This document shows, one piece after another, positions 47,369 through 58,004 of a DNA stretch of 64,000 nucleotides (position 1 is its first letter; the number at the start of each line of letters is the position of its first letter). Below the pieces are notes generated by a model that saw only the letters and a list, made by a program, of their open reading frames with translations, did not search any database and had not been told where the DNA came from. Source of the DNA: Cenococcum geophilum 1.58 (Eukaryota > Ascomycota > Dothideomycetes > Gloniales > Gloniaceae); assembly GCA_001692895.1 (NCBI GenBank), contig KV748188.1, positions 2,849,120-2,913,119 of the forward strand, read 5' to 3'. A program made the position numbers and the translations under genes.

Positions 47369-48218
47369 ATGGAGTATAATTTAACTAGCCCTTATATAAA
47401 TAACGAGCTCTTAGCATCTATATATAAGTTTTAGTTAATTAAGCAACCATTTAAGTTAATAAACACGACTTTTAAGAATGGTAATGGTTGGGATAGTATT
47501 TTATCTAAGCTTAATAGACCAATATTAGGTTATAAGCAGAAATATTATAGCCTTTTTCTTAGCGCTAGAGCAAGTGGTAAATAGATAAATAAAGAGAAAG
47601 CTATTATATACTTTTTAAGGTAGAATAGGTTTCTGTTTATAAATATTGCTAAATAGGTATCGTATTTACTAGCTTAAAATTTAAAGATATACCTAATCCT
47701 ACTAAGGCTATATATTACTTATATTTGCTAGGTTAAATAACACATAGGATCTCTTATAACCCTATAACCTAAATATAAAGTTTTAGCGTATATTGCCGGT
47801 TAGTTTCTTTTCTTAAATGCAACTTTTAATAGCTTTGCTAATATTTTTAAAGATTATTGTTATAAATAAAGCCGTATAGGAGCCCTAGTTTTAAACTATA
47901 TAAATAGCCTAAAAGATTAAATCTTTATAGAGCTAGGTCTCTAGGTATTACTTATAGTTTTATTATAAAATAGTGTTTTAAAAGCCCTGTCGGGGAGAGC
48001 AGTGGGTATATATTAGCGCTATTATAGCAATATTCTTTACGCTAGAGAGCTAGTATAGATAGTTAAGAAAGAGAATCTCCTTATAGAATTGCGTAATAAG
48101 AAATTTATGTTATAGAAAAATATTAAGAGATATTTTCCAAACAGGCACTATTAATTAATTAAGGAATTCTATAAAAAGAGCGAGCTAGGTAGTTAGGCGT
48201 AGCGTCCTCTAAACGTAC
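47369..48218 (+). pseudogene. Unrecognised RIP-worn gene, divergent from the recombinase relic
   Basis: ATG at 47369 opens a plus-strand frame (MEYNLTSPYINNELLASIYK) that stays coherent for about 850 bp with mostly TAG/TAA interruptions. Later runs include NGNGWDSILSKLNRPILGYK, SLFLSARASGK, KALSGRAVGIY and NIKRYFPNRHY. It is cut off at 48218 by the LTR of gypsy copy H. I do not recognise the family. Head-to-head placement with the DUF3435 relic could mean a shared promoter or shared ancestry in one mobile locus; this is inference. Confidence 0.5.
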
Positions 48219-48644
48219 TGTAACGGAACCTTATAGCAGTAACTACGATGGGTTCTGTTAATGGGCTAGGTGTATAGGAAATGCAATAATAGTAGTTAAC
48301 AACGTAATAATAACTAGTGGAGTAGTTGCCTAATAGATTAACTCTAATTATATTCTAAGAATTACTACAAGGAAGGAACTATTTAGGTAGGAACTAAGAG
48401 TCCTTAAATACGCAACCGTACTCCTATAAAATCCTCCTTATATATAATATACGTATTATATATAAGGTACGTAAGTTCCTTTTATTCCTTATATTTAATA
48501 TATAGCACGTTATATAACCTTAGCTACTATTCCTCATTATATGGTTCTATGGGTTCTATCTTAGACCGTACCTATATTAACCAACTAGCTTCTTTTAACT
48601 CCTCTCTAAGTAGTTATAATATTATACTTAAAGCGTTTATAATA
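48219..48644 (-). repeat. 3' LTR of copy H
   Basis: It is the inverted counterpart of B's 5' LTR (51576-51995). The plus-strand ends are TGTAACGGAACC and AAAGCGTTTATAATA. An extra palindromic AT stretch (about 48430-48475) is not in B's LTR. Confidence 0.85.
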
Positions 48645-51575
48645 CTATCTCCCTCCTCTTTATCTTTGTCCTTAAAGATACCTAGTATCTCTAAGTTGTT
48701 TACTAGAGGTATAATATCCGTCTAATTAATTTGGTTAATATTGTTACTTATAATACCTAAAGCACCTTCTTCTTCTTTATACGCGCAACATTATGCCCGT
48801 ACTATTACTGTAATATTATCGCTTAGTGAAATAATACTATCTCCATGTTCTTGTTGTTTAAAGGTAGGGTTAGTGTATATTATATTAGCGAATCCTTTAT
48901 CTTAATAACCCTCTTCTTATTTAGAGTGCACTAAAGTAAACATTTAATCGTTTTGCGATATTCGCTTAACTTCTAACGCTAAGTATATGCGTCCTATAAC
49001 TCTTAATAGTCTCTAAGTTCCCTAAGTAATTTATTATAGGGTCTTGTGTTTAATTTGCTGCTGTAAAGCTTAATAGTAACCTAGCGTAGGCCTTTATAGA
49101 GCTTAAGTGTTCTCGGGATACGGAATAAAAGGCCCTAGATGCTCGCATTACGGCGTCTACTTATCTACTTTATCTTAAGAAAGTTTATAAGAAGGTTCGT
49201 TCTAAGAAGTAGAAACTAGTGAAATAAGGTTTATAGGAACTTGGCGATAAAAGAACGGATTCTCTTCTAATAGAGAAGGAAACAACTCTAAGTAGTTTGG
49301 CAGTCGCTCTTTTTAGGTCCCCCTTAGGTAACTTATTCTTTAGCGATTCCTCTTTATTAATATTACCTAACCTATTTTCTTCTAATACTCCTATACCTTT
49401 CCTATAGCGTTCTTTAGGTTTTTTAGTAGCTTCTAGGTAGTCTCGTCATAGCCTATCCACTTTACTTTGTACTATATTTCATTATCTACGTCCTTATAAC
49501 TAACGATCTTTAAAACTTACTATTTATCTTCCTTTTATCCTCTATATATGTCTGCCTTATAAACCAGTAGCTTAATATTTCTATATGCTAGCTTTAGCAT
49601 TGCAATATGCTATATAGGGTAGATCTTTATTTTAGCTAGTAGATTTAACTTAAATGTAACCAATAAAATCTTCTATGTAATTTTAAAAGGTCCTAGTCTG
49701 ACGTAGTCTAACTTCTTACTTAGTCGTTAACTCTTAAAATTTTTGTATAGTAGCCACACTTTATCTCCCTCCTTAAAATCTAGTCCCTTAGATCTCTTAG
49801 CATTATAGTACTTTTTTATCCTTTACTATACTACCCTAGCTGTTTTTATAAGGTCTATATAAAGATTTATTAACGTCTTTATTCTTTCTTTAGCTGTGCT
49901 ACTTACTTTCTTCGCTTACCTTAGTAATAATAATATTCTTAGCTTATACCTATAATTCGCCTTAAATAGTAATATACCTATTCCTTCTTAAGGTATTATA
50001 TTATATATAAACTATATAACTAGTAATAGCAATACCCAATTATTCTATACATAATTAATATAATACTTTAGATACTATTCTAGTATCTAATTTAATCTTT
50101 TTGTTTAACCGTCTGTCTATAGATGATATATAGTAGAAGTTACTACTTAAACTCCTTGCTCTGCTAAGAACACTTTCTAGAATACTGCTATAAATCTTAG
50201 ATCTCTGTCCAATATAATCTTACTTAATGCTCCATGTCTTATAAACACTTCTTTAATATAGATTTTAGCGATATCTTCCGCTGATATTTCTTCTATATAT
50301 GCTATAAAGTATCCCTACTTTATAAGCTTATCTACTATTACTAAGATCGCGTTATAATCTTATCCAGTAATAGGATCTCTTAACTTTGGTAGCTTTATAA
50401 TAAAGTCCTATAATATAACCTCCTATGGTCTTTCTAGTATTTTAATAGGTTATAGCCCTTTATATAGCTTATATCTTATTAGTTTATTTCTTTAGTAATT
50501 TAGACATTCCTTAGTAATTTCCCGTACTAAACCCTAAATTCTATTAATAACGTACTCCTCCTAGAGTCTTAACACTAAGCCCGTAGCTCCATTATGTCCT
50601 TAAGTTATTCCCTTATAGAATTCTTCTATAAAGTGCTCTGCTATGCTTCTTAGGATATACCTTACTTTACGGTTCTTATACATATCCGTTTATAGATCTT
50701 CTAGCTATGCTTCTAGAATTCTTTATACCTAAAAGCTTTCTAATATCTTATAGACCTTCTTTAGTTCGTCTTCTTAAGTTGTTATAATCTTTAGGTAATT
50801 ATACCTAATCAATCCGTCTATGTCTTTTTGCAGTAAAGCCCCTAATGGCTTTCCATTATCTTGTAGTTTGACCTTTTAACTTAGAGCGTCTGCTCGCGTG
50901 TTGTCTGTACCCTTAGTATACTAAATCTTAAAATGGTATTCCGTAAGCATCTCTGCCTATCTAACCCGTCTTTAGTTAAGTTCCTTTATCGTTAGGAATC
51001 CTATTAGGTTCTTATAATCCGTTTTAACTATAAATAGTTTCTCTATACCTTGTAAGAATGCTCTTTATTCCCTTAGTACTGTAACTATACCTAATAACTC
51101 CTCGTTATAAATGTTATAGTTTAACTCTAGTGGTGTTATCTTTTGACTATAATATACTACTAGGTGCCATCTATCTTAATATTTTTATATAAAGTACGCC
51201 CCTAGTATATAGTCTAATGTATCCGTTTCTATAACCGTTTCTAGTCCTAGTTAATAAATCTTAAAAACTGGCTCCTAGGTAAATAATTCTTTAACCTTTC
51301 TAAATAGCTCCTATTATTCCTTTCCCTATACTTATAGTTCTTCTTTTTTCGTTAATTATATAAGTGGCTTAATATCCTTTAACTATTAAGCTATAAACCT
51401 TTTGCAGTAATTGCAAAACCCTAGAAATAACCTTAACTATATTATATTTTCTAGTTCTTACCAATTCACTATAGCCTTAATCTTCTTTAGATCTATACTA
51501 AGTTAGCCTAGTTTAATAATAAATCTAATAAAATCGGTCTTCCTAGTAAAGAACTCGCATTTCTTAATTGCTACT
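48219..51575 (-). mobile_element. Ty3/gypsy copy H (same family as A and B), 3' part
   Basis: The 3' LTR is 48219-48644 (about 426 bp) in minus orientation. To its right lie, on the minus strand, a chromodomain-like end (about 49390-49540), integrase (about 49900-50750), RNase H and the last part of RT (to 51575). At 51575 it is cut by copy B, which reads the other way, so the 5' half must lie beyond the right edge if it survives. A purine-rich tract abuts the LTR. CGTAC (48214-48218) is the presumed left target site. The copy is broken throughout. Confidence 0.85.
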
Positions 51576-51995
51576 TGTTACGGACGCTTTAAGTATAATG
51601 TTACGACTACTTAGAGAGGAGTCGGAAGAAGCTAGTTGGTTAATGTAAGCACAGTCTAAGATAGAACCCGTGGAACCATGTGACGAGGAATAGTAAGCAG
51701 AGTCATATAATGTGATCTATATAATCTGTATAATCTAAGGGATCTATAATAGAGCAAGTAGAGTGGACAGAGTAGATAGAGCAACAACTTTCTTAGGAGT
51801 ACGGTTGTGTATTTAAGGACCTACAGTCCCTACCTAAATAGTTCCTTCCTTATAGTAATTCTTAGAATATAATTGGAGTTAATCTATTAGGCAACTACTC
51901 CACTAGTTATTATTACGTTGTTAACTTACTTATAATACCTATATACCTAGCCCATTAACGAGTTTACCGTAGTTCCTGCTATAAGGCTTTATTAT
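51576..51995 (+). repeat. 5' LTR of copy B (last base at 58004)
   Basis: It begins TGTTACGGACGC right against H's sequence and is about 421 bp in all. Copia element I is inserted one base before its end. Confidence 0.85.
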
Positions 51996-52158
51996 TATTG
52001 GATCACAAGGGGATATCACGTAGCTACGGTTCGTAGATAGTATAATGATTGTTATTCTTTATTCTTTTTAGGAATAAGGAAAGGGGTGAGGAACTTAAGG
52101 TTCCTCACCGCGCTAGGGCCATGTTAACACGTGACGGCAACTTGCCTTATTCCCGACA
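51996..52158 (-). repeat. 3' LTR of copia element I
   Basis: 163 bp, preceded on the minus strand by an AAAAAGAAGAG purine run (52159-52185). Confidence 0.93.
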
Positions 52159-52600
52159 CTGGCAACTCTTCTTTTTATGGTTGCTATCTATATATATACA
52201 AACAGACAGGATACAACAATACCCAACAGTGTATAACAATACTAGATAGTATACAACAATACCAAATAATATGCGACAATATGCGATAATGCGGCAGTTG
52301 GCAGGATTTGGCAGATAATGTAAAGACATAGGGGCCGCCAAGGCGCTAGTAGTAAGCGAGCTAATAGCGATTTTCCATCCCAGGGATAGAAAATCCTAAT
52401 TAGCTAGCTCAACAACTAGTGTCGGCAGAACTCTATACCGCTACCCAAATTAATTAGGCGCGGCGCTCTTGGCACAAATCTAACCAATTAGATAACTTTA
52501 ACCGGCGGTTAAAGTTCTATAAAATCTTAACTTCTCTAAATTTCCCTCTTAACCTAACCTTTAACTCGCATATACAGAGTATTTGTATTAACGAACGTCT
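52159..52600. other. 3' untranslated part of copia element I
   Basis: It contains AT-rich repeats (CAATAC, AACAATACCAAAT at 52215-52300) and a palindrome around 52369-52396 (AGCGATTTTCCATCCC and its partner). No gene is seen. Confidence 0.5.
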
Positions 52601-55600
52601 CTAGTACCTTATTTAGGTTTGCCTTTATTATCGCATCTACCGGGTTATCTTAGCCATTAATCTATTAGATCTTAAAGAGTTCTTAATACTTATAGAACTG
52701 CCAAAGTGCTATAATATCAATTATAAGGCGTTTCTTCTTTATAGTACTAAGCTTAACTAAATACTCGTAGAGGGAATATAAGTCGGTGCATACAATTATA
52801 GAGATAGCGGGAAGTTTAAGTTGGTCTATAATTATCTTAAGGGTAGTTCCAATTATAATTACCATATTAACTCCGCCAACTATTCTATATATCTCTAACG
52901 CTAGAACGCTTTAAGTAACGCGCTTACTTTTAGTTAAGCTCTAATAGATAAAATTGCCGTAGATCGTGAAGTTATTCTCTCTAGTAGATTTATTCGCGAT
53001 AATAATCTTATATCCTAGCTAGGAGCTAAAATCTTTATTATTTATAAATAATCCATTAACAAATATAAAGAGCTTAGCGGTAGGAAGATTAATAGGTATG
53101 TAGAGTAGTCCCTGATCGAGATAGTTTATTTGCTAGGAAAGATGTTTATTTAGGGTAAGAACGTCATCCTTAGTTAGTTTCTGGTATTAGGCGGCAATAG
53201 AGAGATTAAATAAAGCCTTAGGTTGATAGATAGAAGCAATATAAGCTCCACAAGCGCGTTGCTCTACGTATCCTTGCTTTAAGGAATTAACGTTAATAAC
53301 GTCGATCTTCTTACCTTAACCCTTCTGGCGCAAAGCAATAGAATCCTTATTTAGGGAGAGGATGCATCTATTAAAGAGTAATAGTATTATTAAATCAAGC
53401 TTTTCTTTTAGCTTTACTATAAGATTTACCTTTACTAGCTCATCTTCTTTAAGAGCTGAGAATTGGTCGTCCCCTAAGATAATTATATTATTAGTTTACA
53501 TGCCAACGATTCCAAATAGAGTTCCTATGGTTATAATGAGGAAGCAGGGATCAAATATAGAAGTAATTATCAAAAGCTTCTCTTTATAGTGCTTGCTGTA
53601 GGTAGCCTACCAGTAAGTTCCTGCCTCTGCGATTCCATACAATAGCTTAAGCACAACCATAATCGTATCTTTAGGATACTGGTGGCAAATTTGCTCTGGA
53701 AGGTATGCCAATATTAAGCGCTAAAGGTGCGTCTCTAATTAGGTGTAGGCTTAAGTGATATCTCGCAAATAAACCGCCATTCCATTCTTTATTAAGGAGG
53801 GAGCTAGCGCAATAATAACTCGCTAACTAGCTCGTTAAATTATAGGAGACTGCGTAAGAATCACCTCCTTGCCATCGTCGTTGTAGCCTTGGATAATAAG
53901 CCTTAATTTCTCAAATGGGGCGTTAGTAGCTTTGCCCTTGATCTCGTTGACTATTCTTAACTTAAAGATGCGAACTCCATCAAACTTAGTAGGGTCATAC
54001 TTCTTGAATTTAAAGACTCCTCTTGCAATAAGACCATCAATCTCCTACTTATCGGATGCTTGGAAAGGAGCTCCTGGAGTTATAATATAACCTTCCTTTT
54101 AGAGCTATTTTGTGAGTTTAAAGTCAGCCTTCTCCTTAGCTGTTATAAAGGCCATTAATAACTTAACTCTATTCTTAATGGCGGCAATAAATTGTTCTTC
54201 AAAATTAATAAGATATTGGCGATTTCGTGATCCCTTCGGGCGACCTCTGCCGCGTCGTGGTTATGGCGTATCTACTACAATTATATCGGGATCGTAGTTG
54301 CCTTCTAGAGTATATTAATCGTGGTTCTCTTCTAGGGTATCTTCTAGGGCATCCTATAAAGGCTCGGAATTGTCATCTTTATAGTAAGGCTTAATAACAG
54401 TTAAACGGAATTAAGTAGGTCCGTGAGGCATCTAAATAGTGCAAGTTTAACCATTAATTATAATAAGTTAGTGTGGGCCTAACTATCCTCCCTTTTCACG
54501 CCATACGCGTACCTTAGACTGGAGTGGCAGATTGAGCGTAGTTAAGGTGTTTAGGCTATTTCTTATTCCTAGTGCGTCGTTAACCTGGCGTGTGGCGTAG
54601 AGACGTTATACCTCCTTTATTGCCTTGCGAATAGCCTCGGCTTATTATATAATAGAGGGAGATAGTAAAGAATCGTTAGTTATTTAAGGGTAGGCGCTAA
54701 AGACTAGCAACGTAGGTATAAGTCCATCCGGGCCAGCGGAATTATTAATAGCTTTAACAGCTATTTGTAAGGTAAGTTCTTTGCTAGCGTCCTTTAGTTC
54801 CGAAGAGATAATCTTATATACGCGGCGTAATGGCGTATAATATCGTTCTACTTTTCTAATACTATTATATGCCTTAATAGGGACTTCCTTAACCTTAATT
54901 ACTATTGCCTTTGTCTATTGTTGAAACTCTATAGATAAGAAGTTCTTTCCTATATTATAGACGATTTAATTAGGGGGTCCTAAATAGATATTAATCTAGC
55001 ATAACTAAAGGGTCTCCTATACGTTTCTGGCTAATATATTTTTTAAGAAACGCGCGGCTTAGAAGGAGGTTAAGAAGTTAATAACTTAGAGCACTGGCTT
55101 GCCGCTAAGATACATAACGTTAATAATGATACAGAAGTTAAAGTTGTAGTTATTTTTAAGGGTGAACTTAAATCGGCCAGGGGACTTCTGGTTCATTTAG
55201 TAGTAATAGTAATACTTTATAAGATGCTTAATTGCCTTAACCTTAACTTTATAGCCTACTCGCTAAAGAACCCTAAGCAATTAATGAATAGATGGGTGGC
55301 TAAAACGGTGGTGCAGTTGGCGTAATTCCGACTTAGTTAAGTGGCTTTAAGCAACACTCTTTTCTAGTTAATAAAGGAGCAACTAGGGGTAACCCTACTT
55401 GCGTATAATAGGTACCTAATTGTCTCCCTAAACAAGTACATTCTTAAGGTTATTAAGCCTAACGCCTAACTTATCTATATCTTTAATACAAAATAAAAAC
55501 GGAGTGTTTGTAGGAATAACGTAAAAACTAATATACCCTAAGGGGGTTTAAACCCTAATTGTGCCGAGAGAGATTGTAGTACTTTTACTAAAACAAATTA

Positions 55601-57431
55601 TATACTGGCCTGCCGTTAAATAGTCAATCTAAACAGAGCTATTAAGCTACTAAAGGGCTTAAACTTAAGGTTCTCCTGCTATAGATACTCCTGCGGCTCT
55701 AGTATCCGGCATAATACTATAGAAGACGTTTACCGAGTATCTGTTATTAAAGGAAAACGCGGAGCTCTCCTTTAGCTCGTTAAAGATATCTAACTTTATA
55801 ATAGAATGGAGCGTAGATTGGTCATTAAGGACAGCAACGGTTTGTGTGCTATTTACCTTACTATACTTAGTAAAGTATTGGTTAGGTAAGTAGTCCTTAA
55901 TTTCTATATCTATAAGGAGCTGTTCAGTCTTATTAACCTTACCCTTAAGGTCTTCTACGCCTTCATATTAAACCAGGAAGCTTTAGAAGTAGGCCGTAGT
56001 GATCTTGCGATTTCTGACGTTTCTTATACTCTGACGGAACTTATTATATGCCTCTTTTCGCTCATTAAGGGAGTATCTAGTTGACTAGTAATTTAGCTTC
56101 TTATAAACGTAGCATTTCTTCTGGCGATTACTTCGAAATAAACCTCCATGAGGACCTCTATAATTACCTTATAGTCGACGTTAATCGTACCCTCTTCCGT
56201 ATTCCCTACCGCGGCCACTATATATTCGATTAGTCTAGTTATAATCGTGTTAGTCGGGAATACTTAGTTGGGTAGGGTTTTTGGTATAGAACTGTTAAGA
56301 TTCTTATGTTCGCATCGCAGTACCTATAGCGGAGCGTAGCTTAGTATATACTCCTTTAAACGTATCTATAGGTTTATATAGCGCCAAGTTACACTTATAA
56401 ACGCTACGGCATGCTAAGATAACCTAGTCCCTTAGGCTGTTCTTGTTTTAGTAAGTTTCGGTAAAACCATATTAGATTTTCTAGAGTTTATTAAAGAGTA
56501 GTTAAAGGCACTCTAAATAAGTCTTTATTGGGTTAGAAGCAATAACTCTCTAGAATATAGTCTCTTGCTATTCAGATATATAAAGTTGGCAATTTTTATC
56601 GGTCTTAAAGTAGGCTCTAGTGAGCTAAAGCATTGTATTAAAGTTATAGTTTTTACCCGCAATATGGTCGTAATAAAATATTACCGCCCGTCCCTTTAAT
56701 ATAACAGAGAAAGCGTAATAGTACTGGTGGCGTTAAATTCTAACCTTATTACAACAGTCATAAAAGACCTGTAGTTTTGCTCTAAGCATATCGTACAGTT
56801 CTCCTCTAAACTTCTTCTCTTCGTCCGAATATACCTTTATTAAATTCGTGACTTCTTATAGTAAAGGCTCACCGGTTAGCTAGAGTAGAGGAGGTAGAGG
56901 CGGAGCAACTCTAAGTAGGAGAGCACCTCTAGGTAGGAGAGCAGCTCTAGGTAGGGGGTCAGCGTTCTAGGGGTTTTAATATGAATTAAAGTTGCCTTCC
57001 AAAGAATATGGGTTGTTTTTAGGTTTCCGTAGTTAACGTATAATCTTAGCTTCCGTCTATATTGGTTCTTCTATACTAGTAATAACGGCCTAAATATTAC
57101 TAGTAATTGGGTTACCGTTCTTAGTAATATATACCCCATTCCTACAGAGGAAGTCTTAAAAGTCCTAAATAATATTAACGTTGCTAAGTGCCTAGGTATC
57201 AGCAGTCCATCCTATAAAATCCTCCCTAAAATACTCCTATAGTTATAAGTCGGCATAGCATCTATTTTAGTAGAATATAATATAGTGTAGGAGAAAGCCG
57301 TTAACTTGTTTTGCGGTATAAGTTGTTGTATTAAAGGCGAATTCGTCCCAATCTTCATTAATAAGTTTCGCGTGCTTAGCTACCCCTAGTGGTAAGGAGT
57401 CTTTCCAGTTATTTAAGGTAGGCGTAGCCAT
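52600..57431 (-). pseudogene. Fossil gag-pol of copia element I
   Basis: Copia order on the minus strand. Gag starts at the ATG at 57431. A zinc-knuckle-like cysteine region lies near 56090-56140. The pre-integrase region (about 55290-55380) and integrase follow, then an AT-hook-like GRGRPKGSRNR (about 54215-54250). RT is about 53300-54100 and contains a GIVGM...GDDQFSAL block near 53450-53510. RNase H is last (about 52650-52870). Integrase before RT separates it from gypsy. It is broken at several places but better preserved than the gypsy copies. Confidence 0.88.
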
Positions 57432-57835
57432 GTTTTTGGAGGGAGGGAAGTGTTATTAGTATAGGGATTGTTGTTTAGTACGCGTTCGTGATATATATTT
57501 ATCATTTAGTACGCGTTTGTTATTTAGTACGCGTTTATGACGTATATTTGCGGTTATAGGGCTTAGGACCAGTTCTGGCCTTAAATCGCGAAGACTCGTA
57601 AAGCGTATTATTCTGCGTAATAGACGCAAGAATCCATAATCTTAGAAAGGCTCAGGACCAGTTCTGGCCTTTAGATCCTTAGATTTATAGAAGAGTTCTA
57701 TTTAAGGTTTAGGACCAGTTCTAACCTCAAAAGACAGCTTCCTCTAGCACAAGTAGCACTGGTACAGTGGCTCGTCTCTTCTTAGTGAAAACCTAGCTGT
57801 TCTGTGGTATAACTGTGAAGTTAACCACTAATTAG
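57432..57835 (-). promoter_or_regulatory. 5' leader of copia element I with repeated motif
   Basis: The word AGGACCAGTTCT occurs three times (about 57567, 57654 and 57709), and TTTAGTACGCGTT occurs three times at 57474-57535. No coding frame is seen. The segment beside the LTR (TAGTGGTTAACTTC on the minus strand) is where the primer-binding site should lie. Confidence 0.6.
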
Positions 57836-57998
57836 TGTTGGATCACAAGGGGATATCACGTAGCTACGGTTCGTAGATAGTATGATGATTATTGTTCTTT
57901 ATTCTTTTTAGGAATGAGGAAAGGGGTGAGGAACTTAAGGTTCCTCACCGCGCTAGGGCCATGTCGACACGCGACGGCAACTTGCCTTATTCCCGACA
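57836..57998 (-). repeat. 5' LTR of copia element I
   Basis: 163 bp. Short open frames inside it and the other LTR (for example from 57892) are not genes. Confidence 0.93.
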
Positions 57999-58004
57999 AT
58001 TATA

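Larger units (their letters stand above)
51996..57998 (-). mobile_element. Ty1/copia element I, full length
   Basis: Two 163 bp LTRs (51996-52158 and 57836-57998) flank the element, with target duplication ATTAT at 51991-51995 and 57999-58003. By eye the LTRs differ at eight sites, all transitions, as RIP predicts. On the minus strand the termini are TGTCGGGAAT...GATCCAACA, typical of fungal copia LTRs. Gag-pol runs 57431 to about 52600. It looks whole in layout but is broken at several places. Confidence 0.93.

Noticed and set aside
52049-52249. Open frames over the copia LTRs (also near 57892-58164)
   Set aside because: They begin inside the LTRs; the later one runs into copy B's leader and gag. 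Neither is an independent gene.
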